A DNA stretch of 62,322 bases from Caulobacteraceae bacterium (GTDB lineage: Bacteria; Pseudomonadota; Alphaproteobacteria; Caulobacterales; Caulobacteraceae), in NCBI GenBank assembly GCA_947452365.1, contig CANGCO010000008.1, positions 1 to 62,322 of the forward strand, in the 5' to 3' direction. Under the pieces are notes generated by a model, which ran no database searches, was not told the DNA's origin, and saw nothing but the letters and a program-made list of their open reading frames with translations. Positions 1 to 8,622 of the stretch are shown in pieces. Numbering within the stretch: the first letter of the stretch is position 1; every line of letters starts with the position of its first letter. Position numbers and translations under genes: made by a program.

Positions 1-1
1 G

Positions 2-997
2 CCGCCCATCCTACGTGATCGCCTTCGTCTGCCGGTTATCGCCTCGCCCCTGTTCATTATCTCGACGCCGGACCTGGTGATTGCCCAGTGCAAGGCCGGC
101 ATTGTCGGCTCTTTCCCGTCCCTGAATGCACGCCCTGTCTCCTTGCTCGACGAATGGCTGCACCAGATTCGTGAAGAATTGGCCGCTTGGGACCGCGACC
201 ATCCAGAAGCGCCCTCGGCCCCGTTTGCGGTCAATCAGATCGTCCACAAGACCAATAATCGCCTCGATGAGGATGTCGAGCTATGCGTCAAGCACAAGGT
301 GCCGGTGATCATCACCTCGCTCGGCGCGCGCGAAGACATTAATCAGGCGGTTCGGTCCTATGGCGGCATCACCCTGCACGATATTATCAATAACAAGTTC
401 GCGCGTAAGGCCGTGGAAAAGGGCGCAGATGGCCTGATCGCCGTGGCGGCGGGCGCCGGTGGTCATGCTGGCACGCTTTCGCCGTTTGCCCTGATCCAGG
501 AAATCCGCGAATGGTTTGATGGTCCCTTGGCCTTGTCCGGCTCGATCGCCAGTGGCGCAGCAATCTTGGCCGCCCAGGCCGCGGGTGCGGATCTGGCCTA
601 TATTGGCTCGGCCTTTATCGCCACCAAAGAAGCCAATGCCGATCAGGGCTATAAGGACATGATTGTGGAGTCGGCTGCCGACGATATTGTCTATTCTAAC
701 CTGTTTACGGGCGTGCACGGCAATTATCTCAAGCCCTCCATCGTCAAGGCTGGCCTTGATCCCGAAAACCTGCCCGTCAGCGATCCGTCCAAGATGAATT
801 TTGGCTCGGGTGGCAATCAAGAAGCCAAGGCCTGGCGCGATATCTGGGGCTGCGGCCAGGGGATTGGCGCAGTCAAGGACCTGCAGTCCGTGGCTGAGTT
901 TGTCGCGCAATTGTCAACGCAATATGAGGCGGCCAAGGCCGATCTTTCGGCCAAGACCAGCTTGACCGCCGGGCATAAACTGGCGCTTAGCGCCTAG
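2..997 (+). CDS. nitronate monooxygenase / 2-nitropropane dioxygenase family, 5'-partial
   Basis: FMN-dependent oxidoreductase of the nitronate monooxygenase (NPD/FabK-like TIM barrel) family, expected to oxidise alkyl nitronates in the cytosol. The frame is open from base 2, so the start lies before the window. The GTG at 77 is unlikely to be the start, because the residues before it (LPVIASPLF, then PDLVIAQCKAGIVGS) already read like the usual N-terminal strand. Later motifs are GADGLIAVAAGAGGHAG (phosphate/FMN loop) and LAYIGSAFIATKEA. The C-terminal third (HGNYLKPSIV) is typical of the long form. The family is clear, the true substrate is not. It ends 31 bases before a strong hairpin. Confidence 0.88.
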   Translation, partial: PPILRDRLRLPVIASPLFIISTPDLVIAQCKAGIVGSFPSLNARPVSLLDEWLHQIREELAAWDRDHPEAPSAPFAVNQIVHKTNNRLDEDVELCVKHKVPVIITSLGAREDINQAVRSYGGITLHDIINNKFARKAVEKGADGLIAVAAGAGGHAGTLSPFALIQEIREWFDGPLALSGSIASGAAILAAQAAGADLAYIGSAFIATKEANADQGYKDMIVESAADDIVYSNLFTGVHGNYLKPSIVKAGLDPENLPVSDPSKMNFGSGGNQEAKAWRDIWGCGQGIGAVKDLQSVAEFVAQLSTQYEAAKADLSAKTSLTAGHKLALSA

Positions 998-1028
998 TAA
1001 TCCCCTCTCGTTCAACTGAGGGCTAAGC

Positions 1029-1074
1029 TCTCCCCGGCAATAGGTGATTTTCACCGTTTCCGGGGAGATTTTTT
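1029..1074 (+). terminator. strong two-tier hairpin with T-run, abutting a start codon
   Basis: A perfect 9-bp stem, TCTCCCCGG at 1029-1037 with CCGGGGAGA at 1060-1068, encloses an inner 5-bp stem GGTGA (1043-1047) / TCACC (1051-1055). Six T residues follow (1069-1074). This is the shape of an intrinsic terminator for the upstream monooxygenase gene. The T-run ends exactly at the GTG start codon at 1075, and the only plausible ribosome site for that gene (GGGGAG, 1062-1067) is the 3' arm of the stem. Confidence 0.85.
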
Positions 1075-2553
1075 GTGAGCGATGATGCCTCGCCGCGGCT
1101 TGGCCTGCCCTATGTGGCAGCCGGTCAGGCCCAGAAGCACATTACGGTCAATGAAGGCCTGTCGCGGCTAGACGCCATGGTTCAGATGGCGGTTGAGAGC
1201 CGGTCTTTGAGCGCTGCCCCCGCCAATCCCGCCGATGGCAGCCTGTACATCCTGTCGGCGACCGGGACGGGCAGTGGCTGGAACGGCCAGCCCTCCGGCA
1301 GCTTGATGCGCTTTGAGGCCGGAAGTTGGGCCGCCGTACCCGTGGCTGAGGGCGTCTTGGCCTGGCTGCGCAATGAAGACCTATTGCTGGTTTATGACGG
1401 CAGCCAATGGCAGAGCTTTTTTGGCCTGCTCAAGGCCCTGAACAATCTGGATCGTCTGGGCCTGGGCACGAGCGCCGATGCCGCCAATCCCTTAAGCGTT
1501 CGGCTAAACAAGGCTCTGTTCACCGCCAAGCCGGTGGCCGAGGGCGGCGATGGCGGGCTGCGCTATACCTTGAACAAGGAAACGTCGGGCGCGGTTTTGT
1601 CTTTTTTGATGCAATCGGGCTGGTCTGGCCGGGCTGAGCTTGGTCTGATCGGGTCGGATGATCTCAGCCTCAAGGTCAGCAGTGACGGCGCTAGCTGGCA
1701 GACCGCGCTGAGTGTGGACCGCGCCACTGGCAAGGTCAGTTTTGCCAAGGGGGCCCTGCGCAGCCAGACTGATGTGTTTACCGCCAGCGGCACCTATTCG
1801 CCGCCGCCCTGGGCGCGCCGGTTGGAGATCACCCTGATTGGCGGCGGCGGCGGTGGGGCTAGTGGGGCCAGCGGCGATGCAACTGCCGTGCGCCTTGGCG
1901 GCGGCGGCGGCGGTGCGGGCGGCCTTGTTAGTGAGCGGTTTGACCTAGAAGACTTAACCGCGCCCCTAACCCTGAGCATTGGTCCGGGCGGATTGGGCGG
2001 TCTGGGCACAACGGGCACCAGTGCGGGTAATCTTGGCAATGGCGGTGGTGCAACGACGATCGCGTCCGGGGGCGCCATCCTTTTGTCCGCCAGCGGCGGG
2101 CAGGGCGGCTCTAGCCTTGGCGGGGCGGGGGGGCTTGGCACGTTTGGATCCTCGGCATCGGGCGGTGCCTCAATAGCGACCGCAGCAGCAGCGCCGGGCT
2201 CAGCAGGCCTTGGCGCAGGGCCAGGCGGCGGCGGGGGCGGCGGCGCGCTCGACACGGCGTCAAACCTTCGGGCCGGGGGCCAAGGCGGCTCAGGCCATCC
2301 GGTCGGCGGAGCGGGCCGCACCAGCCTCGGCGGCGCGGTTGGCGCATCCGGGGCGGCCAAGGCCTGGCTTAAGGGGGTCGGCGCCGGCGGTGGTGGTTCT
2401 AGCGCCTCGGCTACAGCCTCCCCGGCGGCCGCGGGCAGCGGCGGCGCCCCTGGCGGCGGCGGCGGCGGCGGGGGTGCAGCGCGAAACACCTTCACCTCGG
2501 CCAAGGGCGGTGATGGCGCGCGCGGCGAAATCTGGATCACGGCTATTGGCTAG
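1075..2553 (+). CDS. DUF2793 phage/gene-transfer-agent type protein with glycine-rich C-terminal domain
   Basis: 492 residues. The N-terminus (SPRLGLPYVAAGQAQKHITV, then NEGLSRLDAMVQ) is the DUF2793 signature, a domain known to me from alphaproteobacterial prophages and gene transfer agent fibre or spike genes. From about residue 230 the motif DVFTASGTYSPP starts a glycine-rich domain like those of phage tail and receptor-binding proteins; the last 240 residues hold repeated GGGG runs. GTG start at 1075; the SD GGGGAG is buried in a terminator-like stem. No other phage or GTA gene lies nearby, so it is an orphan. Function as a surface-binding fibre is inference. The long minus-strand ORF here is only the shadow of GGC codons. 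Confidence 0.8.
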   Translation: MSDDASPRLGLPYVAAGQAQKHITVNEGLSRLDAMVQMAVESRSLSAAPANPADGSLYILSATGTGSGWNGQPSGSLMRFEAGSWAAVPVAEGVLAWLRNEDLLLVYDGSQWQSFFGLLKALNNLDRLGLGTSADAANPLSVRLNKALFTAKPVAEGGDGGLRYTLNKETSGAVLSFLMQSGWSGRAELGLIGSDDLSLKVSSDGASWQTALSVDRATGKVSFAKGALRSQTDVFTASGTYSPPPWARRLEITLIGGGGGGASGASGDATAVRLGGGGGGAGGLVSERFDLEDLTAPLTLSIGPGGLGGLGTTGTSAGNLGNGGGATTIASGGAILLSASGGQGGSSLGGAGGLGTFGSSASGGASIATAAAAPGSAGLGAGPGGGGGGGALDTASNLRAGGQGGSGHPVGGAGRTSLGGAVGASGAAKAWLKGVGAGGGGSSASATASPAAAGSGGAPGGGGGGGGAARNTFTSAKGGDGARGEIWITAIG

Positions 2554-2618
2554 GGCCGGTTTTGCCCTAATCTGTTTGGCATGACCGGGATGGATCCGGC
2601 CAGATGCGAGGACCGATT

Positions 2619-3017
2619 ATGATCCGACTTGGCCTGATCTATGGCGCAAGCTTGGCCACCTATCTGGGGCTGGACTTTCTTTGGCTCACACTGGCCGGAG
2701 GCCTTTATCGGGCCGAGATCGGCGCCTTGATGCGGCCTGTGCCGAATATCACGGTGGCCGGTGTGTTTTATCTGCTCTATGCGGCGGGTATAGTTGTATT
2801 TGCCGTGCGGCCGGGCAATCTTGGCCAAGGCCTTGTTCAGACGGCCTTATTGGGCATTTTCCTAGGCCTTATGGCCTATGGCACTTATGACCTAACCAAT
2901 TGGGCGGCGTTTGAGGGCTATTCCGCCAAGATCGCCCTGATCGATCTGGTCTGGGGCAGTCTCTTGACCGGATTATGCGCCTTGGCAGGCCGATTGGTCG
3001 CCGCGCGCCTGACCTAG
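2619..3017 (+). CDS. DUF2177 family membrane protein
   Basis: 132 residues, four predicted transmembrane segments: about 3-22 (YGASLATYLGLDFLWLTLAG), 45-64, 74-95 and 105-128. The pattern LDFLWL near the N-terminus, FYLLYAAGIVVFAV in the middle and a charged loop with TYDLTNWA match DUF2177, a small inner-membrane family of unknown function. I chose ATG 2619 over ATG 2604 because GAGG at 2608-2611 sits at ribosome-site distance from it. The stop TAG shares its bases with the stop of the convergent acyltransferase gene: CTAG at 3014-3017 is both stops. Confidence 0.8.
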   Translation: MIRLGLIYGASLATYLGLDFLWLTLAGGLYRAEIGALMRPVPNITVAGVFYLLYAAGIVVFAVRPGNLGQGLVQTALLGIFLGLMAYGTYDLTNWAAFEGYSAKIALIDLVWGSLLTGLCALAGRLVAARLT

Positions 3018-4126
3018 GCGGCTTTTGCCATCTTGGGCCTTTTTGCCCAGCGCCCCAGCGCCATCGAAGGCTTCTCGATCCAGCGATACGATAGCTGCGC
3101 GGCGATTAAGGATAGGCCCACCGTCGCTGCGATCAGGACCCCTAAGGGGGCCTTTCCGGAAAACAGGTGAAATACGGTTAAGAGCACGGGCAGATGCAGC
3201 AGATAAAGGCTGTAGGACACCTTACCGAGCCAGGTCAAAGCCTTGCCCGACAAGACCTTAACCAGAGTTGCCGATCCAAAGGCGGCTATGACATAGAGCA
3301 TGGCCGCGAGCCCCGTAGCCCAAAGGCTGAGGACGGGCAGGGTCCGCGGTAGGAAGAACAAATATCCGCCGAGGATGACGGCCGCCACACTGGCCCAAGG
3401 CCCGGTCTTGGCCATCCAGATGCTTATGGTCTGGTTCTTGAGATAGAGCAGGGTTCCGGCCGCAAACATAACGCCATACTGGACCGTGCCGCACAGGGTT
3501 TGGACCAGAGGTGACAGGCCGCCTTGTGATAGGGCAAGGTTCGCGCCTGCGCTCAAGATCGCGGCGATCATCAGGGTCAAGGCTGGCCGGGCGCGCATGC
3601 CAAAAAAGATCAGCGGAAAAATCATCGATATGCGTAATTCGTGGACCAGGCTCCACATTACATTGATCAGGCTCATATCGCGGTGCTGGTCGGTCATTAG
3701 CAAATGCCCCGCCAGCATGGCCGGAGCCACCGGATAGGCCCAGGACTGGGCATTGAACCAGCCGCTTAAGGCCGCGATCGGCTGGGGCTGAACCAGCAGG
3801 TAAAGCCCTGCTGACATAAATACGGCAAGGGCAAACGGCGGATAGATACGCAAGAATCGCTTGGCGGCAAATCGGCCATAGTCAAATCCGACCGGGTCCT
3901 TAGCGAGGCCTGACTGGATCGAGGCCGCCAGCACAAACCCGCTCAAGACAAAAAACAGCAAGACTGCGCCGGGGCCGTCGACCAAGAGCCGCAAGGGCGT
4001 CGCCGTCATCCACCAGGCGACCGAGCCGTGACCGCGCGCACTGGCAGGCAGGGTGAGCAGGCAATGGTGAAAGACCACGGCAAGGGCTGCCAGTCCACGT
4101 AAAGAATCTAGAGATTTAAAGCGCAT
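3014..4126 (-). CDS. acyltransferase 3 family membrane protein (OafA/YrhL-like)
   Basis: 370 residues from ATG 4126, with about ten hydrophobic segments. The start MRFKSLDSLRGLAALAVVFHH carries the family's SLRG and the catalytic-region His (VFHH). Also seen are RFLRIYPPFALAVF (R-x10-R region) and a C-terminal SYSLYLLHLPV. Such integral membrane proteins O-acylate (often O-acetylate) cell-surface sugars, LPS or peptidoglycan; the substrate here is unknown. The frame stays open upstream to 4285, but that extension only reads through the tRNA-Thr gene, so it is not coding. Stops overlap the convergent DUF2177 gene by four bases. Confidence 0.88.
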   Translation of the reverse strand: MRFKSLDSLRGLAALAVVFHHCLLTLPASARGHGSVAWWMTATPLRLLVDGPGAVLLFFVLSGFVLAASIQSGLAKDPVGFDYGRFAAKRFLRIYPPFALAVFMSAGLYLLVQPQPIAALSGWFNAQSWAYPVAPAMLAGHLLMTDQHRDMSLINVMWSLVHELRISMIFPLIFFGMRARPALTLMIAAILSAGANLALSQGGLSPLVQTLCGTVQYGVMFAAGTLLYLKNQTISIWMAKTGPWASVAAVILGGYLFFLPRTLPVLSLWATGLAAMLYVIAAFGSATLVKVLSGKALTWLGKVSYSLYLLHLPVLLTVFHLFSGKAPLGVLIAATVGLSLIAAQLSYRWIEKPSMALGRWAKRPKMAKAA

Positions 4127-4194
4127 AGCTGCCACCCGGCCGTCGAACAGGGCCCCGTCTTGGGTCAAACTCTGTAGGGGGCTTTGAAAGGTTG

Positions 4195-4220
4195 CCCCTC
4201 GATCGTATCCGATCGAGGGG
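4195..4220 (-). terminator. 10-bp perfect hairpin downstream of tRNA-Thr
   Basis: CCCCTCGATC (4195-4204) and GATCGAGGGG (4211-4220) form a perfect 10-bp stem with a 6-base loop, five bases beyond the encoded CCA end of the tRNA on the minus strand. The following transcript would read CAACCTTTC, so there is no real U-tract. It may act as a weak terminator or as the 3' processing boundary of the tRNA precursor. Confidence 0.6.
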
Positions 4221-4224
4221 CCGC

Positions 4225-4299
4225 TGGTGCCGCCGGGCAGGATTGAACTGCCGACCTCAGCATTACCAATGATGCGCTCTACCACTGAGCTACGGCGGC
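4225..4299 (-). tRNA. tRNA-Thr (anticodon GGT)
   Basis: Read on the minus strand: acceptor GCCGCCG pairs CGGCGGC, D-arm GCTC/GAGC, anticodon loop TTGGTAA (anticodon GGT, reading ACC/ACU), T-arm GGCAG/CTGCC with TTCAATC loop, discriminator A and an encoded CCA. G1-C72 and C2-G71 agree with threonine identity. The anticodon stem CATCA/TGCTG contains one mismatch (T29 opposite C41). Upstream on the minus strand is GCTATAGC (4311-4318), close to the Caulobacter-type -10 element, with TTGACT (4339-4344) farther out; the spacing is long, so the promoter call is weak. Confidence 0.95.
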
Positions 4300-4417
4300 G
4301 AAGAGGGGCGGCTATAGCGAATGATCATCGCTAGGTGAAGTCAAAATCGTCTTGACCGGTGACGAAAGCTTCGCCACCTGATGGTGCGTGACCGAAAAAC
4401 CGAGCCAAACCAAGTCT

Positions 4418-4549
4418 ATGACCGATCGCACGCTTAGCCAAAAGGCTGAGAAAGAAGCGCGACTGGCCGCGGCCCTGCGGCAAAACCTGCGTCGCCGCAA
4501 GGTCGCCGCGCCCGCCAAGGCCCCTGAGTCGGGTTCAGAAGAGCGCTAG
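4418..4549 (+). CDS. small basic conserved protein upstream of murA
   Basis: 43 residues, ATG 4418 to TAG 4549. The sequence is strongly helical and charged: KAEKEARLAAALRQNLRRRK, then an Ala/Pro-rich tail ending in EER. I recall small basic proteins of this pattern just upstream of murA in other alphaproteobacteria, which supports it as a real gene, but I cannot name the family. It lies about 100 bases before murA on the same strand. No function can be given; the Arg/Lys-rich helix might bind nucleic acid or ribosomes (guess). The frame was judged by residue pattern, with no strong SD in front. Confidence 0.6.
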   Translation: MTDRTLSQKAEKEARLAAALRQNLRRRKVAAPAKAPESGSEER

Positions 4550-4649
4550 GCTTGGCTAAAGTCGGGTCTGGCAATGCCTTAGGCCCTTGCGTCTTGGCCC
4601 TTGCGGCCGCAAACAGGCTTAAATGAATTGCTAGGTTGCGGGGGTCCAG

Positions 4650-5939
4650 ATGGACAAGATTGCCATTATCGGGGGAGAGCGCCTGTTTGGGGAAATCCCG
4701 ATCAGCGGGGCCAAGAATTCGGCGATCAAACTGATGGCGGCCAGCCTCTTGACCGACCAGCCCTTGCGCCTGACCAATATGCCGCGCCTGGCCGATACGC
4801 GCTTTTTGGGCCGCCTGTTGCAAAGGCTGGGTGCTGAACTGATCGAGCGCGATGGGCCAGACGGCTCAGAGACGGTCTTGCACACCCCCGAAATCCTCGG
4901 CGCGATTGCCCCCTATGATCTGGTGCGCCAGATGCGGGCCTCGTTCAATGTGCTGGGTCCCCTGATTGCCCGCACCGGCCATGCCAAGGTGTCCTTGCCG
5001 GGCGGCTGTACCATCGGTGCACGCCCTGTGGATCTGCATCTCAAGGCCTTGGAGGCGCTCGGCGCCCAGATTGACCTGCATGAGGGCTATGTCTTTGCCC
5101 AGGCCCCACGTGGCCTGCGCGGCGCTGAAATCACCTTTCCCTTTGTCTCGGTCGGGGCGACCGAGCATGCCATGCTGGCGGCCGTATTGGCTGAGGGCGT
5201 GACGGTCCTGTATAATGCCGCTTGCGAGCCTGAAATCGGTGACCTGGCCGATTGTCTGACCATGATGGGGGCCAAGATTGAGGGCAAGGGCACCTCGACC
5301 CTGGTCATTACCGGCGTAACCCGGCTCGGCGGCGGGACCCATTCGGTGATTGCCGACCGGATCGAGACCGGCACCTATGCCGTGGCCGCCGCCATGGCCG
5401 GCGGTGAGGTGCGCCTGACCAAGACCCAGTCTGGCTTTATCCAGAGCCTGCTCGACTTGATGGTTAAGGCCGGTGTTGGGGTCGAGCCTACACCAGACGG
5501 TATGATTATCCGCCGCGGTGAGGGCCGATTAGAGGCGGTTGATGTGCATACTGATCCCTTTCCCGGCTTTGCCACTGACCTTCAGGCCCAGTTCATGGCC
5601 CTGATGACCACGGCGCGGGGCGAGAGTGTGATCCGCGAAACCATTTTCGAAAACCGCTTCATGCATGCGCCGGAATTGGCGCGGCTAGGGGCTGAAATTT
5701 CGGTGCATGGCGGCGAGGCGCGCGTCACCGGGGTTGATCGCCTGAACGGGGCTGAGGTCATGGCGACCGATCTTCGCGCCTCTGTGAGTTTGGTCATCGC
5801 AGGCTTGGCCGCCAAGGGCGAAACCGTCGTCAACCGGGTCTATCATCTGGACCGAGGTTTTGAGCGGCTGGAAGAGAAACTGGGGGCCTGCGGGGCTCAG
5901 GTGCGCCGGATCAAGGGCGCGGCATCGGACGAGGGCTAG
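4650..5939 (+). CDS. murA: UDP-N-acetylglucosamine 1-carboxyvinyltransferase MurA
   Basis: 429 residues, full length. First committed step of peptidoglycan synthesis in the cytosol: enolpyruvyl transfer from PEP to UDP-GlcNAc. Visible landmarks are [12 protein letters not shown] (Lys22, substrate contact), the loop [16 protein letters not shown] with the catalytic, fosfomycin-target Cys120, and the C-terminal [12 protein letters not shown] with the active-site Asp. Residue spacing equals that of well-known MurA enzymes. The stop TAG at 5939 is one base from the ATG of the following DUF2948 gene (5941), so the two are probably translationally coupled. Very sure. Confidence 0.98.
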   Translation: MDKIAIIGGERLFGEIPISGAKNSAIKLMAASLLTDQPLRLTNMPRLADTRFLGRLLQRLGAELIERDGPDGSETVLHTPEILGAIAPYDLVRQMRASFNVLGPLIARTGHAKVSLPGGCTIGARPVDLHLKALEALGAQIDLHEGYVFAQAPRGLRGAEITFPFVSVGATEHAMLAAVLAEGVTVLYNAACEPEIGDLADCLTMMGAKIEGKGTSTLVITGVTRLGGGTHSVIADRIETGTYAVAAAMAGGEVRLTKTQSGFIQSLLDLMVKAGVGVEPTPDGMIIRRGEGRLEAVDVHTDPFPGFATDLQAQFMALMTTARGESVIRETIFENRFMHAPELARLGAEISVHGGEARVTGVDRLNGAEVMATDLRASVSLVIAGLAAKGETVVNRVYHLDRGFERLEEKLGACGAQVRRIKGAASDEG

Positions 5940-5940
5940 A

Positions 5941-6375
5941 ATGTCGACGGATCAGGGTTCATTGCGCCTTTTGGCGGAAGACGCCGAGGACCTAGCCGTG
6001 ATCTCTGCGGCCCTGCAAGATGCTGTCGGGCTTGTCGGCGACATGGCCTTTGATGCCAAGACCCAGCGCCTGACCTTGGGCCTGAACCGGTTTCGCTGGG
6101 AAAACGGCGTGCGGGCCAAGGAGCGGGTCCGCACCGGCCTGCAATTTGGCAGTGTCCTGAGCGTCCAGACCAAGAATCTGCGGCGGGATGCCAAGGCCGC
6201 CGTGGTCGAATTGCTAGCCGTGCAATTTGAACCGGGCGAGGCCCCGGGCGGGGTGGTGCATCTGGTCTTTGCTGGCGGCGGTGATCTGCGAGCGCAAGTC
6301 GAGTGCATTGATGTCATTGCCGCCGATCTGTCTGCGCCCTGGCCAACCCCGCGCAGGCCTGGCCACAAGGCCTGA
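5941..6375 (+). CDS. DUF2948 family protein
   Basis: 144 residues from ATG 5941, directly behind murA. The pattern LRLLAEDAEDLAVISAALQD near the start, FRWE (residues 46-49), and a C-terminal IDVIAADLSAPWP is characteristic of DUF2948, a cytosolic alphaproteobacterial family of unknown function that is regularly found between murA and hisD. That order is kept here. The frame is open further upstream inside murA, but the murA C-terminus makes 5941 the sensible start. No catalytic motif is visible; the role is unknown and the coupling to murA is positional evidence only. Confidence 0.85.
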   Translation: MSTDQGSLRLLAEDAEDLAVISAALQDAVGLVGDMAFDAKTQRLTLGLNRFRWENGVRAKERVRTGLQFGSVLSVQTKNLRRDAKAAVVELLAVQFEPGEAPGGVVHLVFAGGGDLRAQVECIDVIAADLSAPWPTPRRPGHKA

Positions 6376-6465
6376 TCAAGGCGCCGTTTCATCAAGCCTG
6401 TTTAATTGGGCTAAAGCGGCCTATATCCGCCCTCTCCACTGACCCTTCTGGCTTGAGTGTTTGTC

Positions 6466-7743
6466 ATGCGCCGTTTCAACGTGTCCGATCCGGGATTTGA
6501 GGCTGAATTTGCTGCCTTTCTCGATGCCCCGCGCGGATCACCGGCCCAGGTCGATTCAGCCGTGGCGGCGATTGTTGAGGCGGTTAGGGCCGAGGGCCTG
6601 CCAGCCGTCTTGCGCTTTGCCGAACAATTTGATCACGCGGCCCTGACTGAGACGACCTTGCGCGTCACCGCCGACGAGATCGAGGCCGGAGCGGCTGCCT
6701 GTCCGCAGGCGGTGCGAGACGCTATCGATTTTGCCGCCGACCGTATCCGCACCTATCACGCCCGCCAGCGCCCCGCTGATGCGCAATGGGTGGACGAGAC
6801 CGGCACAGAGCTTGGCTGGCGCTGGACGCCTTTGGAGGCGGTTGGGATCTATGTGCCGGGTGGCCGGGCCGCCTATCCCTCGACTGTGCTGATGAATGCC
6901 GTGCCAGCCCAGGTGGCAGGCGTTGATCGGATTGCCATGGTCACCCCACCAGGCAAGCTGCAACCGGCCGTACTGGCGGCGGCCAAGGCCGCTGGGGTGA
7001 GCGAGATCTGGCGTCTGGGTGGTGCTCATGCGGTGGCAGCCCTGGCCTATGGCGCGGGCCCGATTGCGCCGGTCGACAAGATTGTCGGTCCCGGCAATGC
7101 CTTTGTGACCGCCGCCAAGCGCAGACTGTATGGCGTGGTGGGCATTGATGCCCTGGCGGGTCCTTCAGAGATTGTCGTGGTTGCCGATGGGGCTAATAAT
7201 CCAGACTGGATCGCCGCTGACCTTTTGTCCCAGGCCGAACATGACCCCGCCGCTCAATCCATACTGATTACCGACGACGGTGCCTTTGCCGATGCGGTTT
7301 GCGCGGCGATTGAGGCGCAATTGAAAACCCTGGCCACGGGCGAGGATGCGGCAGCCTCTTGGCGCGATTATGGGGCGGTCATCCTGTGCCCGCTAGACGA
7401 TAGCCCACGTCTGGTCGACCAGATCGCACCCGAACATGTCGAGTTTGCGGTTGAGCAGCCGCAAGCCTTGTCCGACCGGGTGCGCCATGCCGGGGCCATT
7501 TTCCTTGGCCGTCATGCGCCAGAAGCGATTGGCGATTATGTCGCCGGGTCCAACCATGTCCTGCCAACCAGCCGCGCTGCCCGATTCAGTTCTGGCCTGT
7601 CCATCTATGATTTCTTGAAGCGGACTTCCCTGATCCGCTGTGATGCGCAAGCCTTTGAAAAGCTGGCTGGTGCGACCATTGCCCTGGCCGAGGCCGAGGG
7701 TTTGCCTGCCCATGCAAGATCAGCGGCGATCCGGCTTGGCTAG
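6466..7743 (+). CDS. hisD: histidinol dehydrogenase HisD
   Basis: 425 residues from ATG 6466 ([15 protein letters not shown]); a GTG three codons earlier is less likely. Catalyses the last two oxidations of histidine synthesis, L-histidinol to L-histidine, with NAD and zinc. Seen: the NAD region [57 protein letters not shown] (zinc-binding His), PEHVEF and the end [11 protein letters not shown]. Length matches the family. It follows murA-DUF2948 with a 90-base gap. The stop TAG shares CTAG (7740-7743) with the stop of the convergent ygfZ gene. Confidence 0.97.
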   Translation: MRRFNVSDPGFEAEFAAFLDAPRGSPAQVDSAVAAIVEAVRAEGLPAVLRFAEQFDHAALTETTLRVTADEIEAGAAACPQAVRDAIDFAADRIRTYHARQRPADAQWVDETGTELGWRWTPLEAVGIYVPGGRAAYPSTVLMNAVPAQVAGVDRIAMVTPPGKLQPAVLAAAKAAGVSEIWRLGGAHAVAALAYGAGPIAPVDKIVGPGNAFVTAAKRRLYGVVGIDALAGPSEIVVVADGANNPDWIAADLLSQAEHDPAAQSILITDDGAFADAVCAAIEAQLKTLATGEDAAASWRDYGAVILCPLDDSPRLVDQIAPEHVEFAVEQPQALSDRVRHAGAIFLGRHAPEAIGDYVAGSNHVLPTSRAARFSSGLSIYDFLKRTSLIRCDAQAFEKLAGATIALAEAEGLPAHARSAAIRLG

Positions 7744-8546
7744 CTGGGCATCCAGTCTGGCCAGACGATAGTAACGGGCTGATCGTTCAGGCTTAGGAGG
7801 CCATCGAGGCGGTCTAGGCGCATCAGGGCCATGGCCCGGCCCGCCTGTCCGGTCAACACGGTCCCGGCGCGCAGGTCGCCGCTTAAGATTTCCGTGCCAA
7901 ATCCGGGCATGGGGCCATCAAACCGGATTGGCAGCATCCGGGTCTTGATCAGGCCGCGCCGCTTCATGCGCGATGTGGTTTCCTGACCCACAAAACAGCC
8001 TTTTTTGAAATCAATGCCATTGAGCAGGTCGAAATTGGCCTCAATCGGATAGGTCTTGTCGGCTTCCGCATCTTGGGCGGGGTCGGGTATACCAAGCCCA
8101 AGGCGGTGAGCCTGATAGGCGGCCTCGTCCGTGATGCGGGCCGTTGCGGGCGCAGTCTGGCCATAGCCGCGGTGGCCAAGCCTTGCTAGCCGAGGGTCCT
8201 CGATAAAGCCCGGCGGCGCCTGCGCGCCCCAGATCGCGCTGACGCTCAAGGCGCTCGCGCCAATATCGACCTTGGCCCGCAAGCGATAGAGGGTCAGGCG
8301 CTCGATCAGGGCCACTTGGCGATCGGCGGCTACATCCAACAAACAGCCGGTCTCGCTAGCCAGCACAAAGAGATCAAACAAGAGCTTGCCCTGAGGCGTT
8401 AAAAGCGCGCCAAACCGCAGTTCGCCCGGGGTCATGGCCTCGACATCCTGGCTCAGCAGGCCTTGCAAAAAGGTTCGCCAGTCGGGCCCCTCAATCGCGA
8501 CCAGGGCGCGGGAGGTGAGGGCGGCGTATTGGGTTTGCGTCGTCAT
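7740..8546 (-). CDS. ygfZ: folate-binding YgfZ / GcvT-like protein
   Basis: 268 residues. YgfZ (IBA57-like) proteins bind tetrahydrofolate and help maintain certain iron-sulphur enzymes, including MiaB-type radical SAM proteins. The hallmark motif K-G-C-[FY]-x-G-Q-E is present as KKGCFVGQETTSRMKRRG near residue 185, after an N-terminal GcvT-like domain (IEGPDWRTFLQGLLSQDV). The C-terminal barrel is shortened but normal for alphaproteobacterial members. Divergent from the glycosyltransferase gene at 8623, with a 76-base gap for both promoters. Ends in a four-base stop overlap with hisD. Confidence 0.93.
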   Translation of the reverse strand: MTTQTQYAALTSRALVAIEGPDWRTFLQGLLSQDVEAMTPGELRFGALLTPQGKLLFDLFVLASETGCLLDVAADRQVALIERLTLYRLRAKVDIGASALSVSAIWGAQAPPGFIEDPRLARLGHRGYGQTAPATARITDEAAYQAHRLGLGIPDPAQDAEADKTYPIEANFDLLNGIDFKKGCFVGQETTSRMKRRGLIKTRMLPIRFDGPMPGFGTEILSGDLRAGTVLTGQAGRAMALMRLDRLDGLLSLNDQPVTIVWPDWMPS

Positions 8547-8622
8547 GCTATCAATCTGGGGCCTTTGGGGGCAAAACGCTAGGGCTAGAGCGCAGGCTCA
8601 GGTGCGCTTATATAGGCGAATA

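Noticed and set aside
2100-2500. G-rich runs as possible G-quadruplex or regulatory repeat
   Set aside because: The runs follow glycine codons in frame and vary freely at third positions, so protein coding explains them.
1794-2540. 248-residue proline-rich ORF on the minus strand
   Set aside because: Exact antisense of GGC/GGT glycine codons in the DUF2793 gene; proline runs are a shadow.
4127-4285. N-terminal extension of the acyltransferase ORF
   Set aside because: It reads through the tRNA-Thr gene and its hairpin; the family N-terminus begins at 4126.
4312-4518. 68-residue minus-strand ORF before murA
   Set aside because: Antisense to the better supported 43-residue plus-strand gene and the tRNA upstream region; low-complexity Arg/Ser composition.
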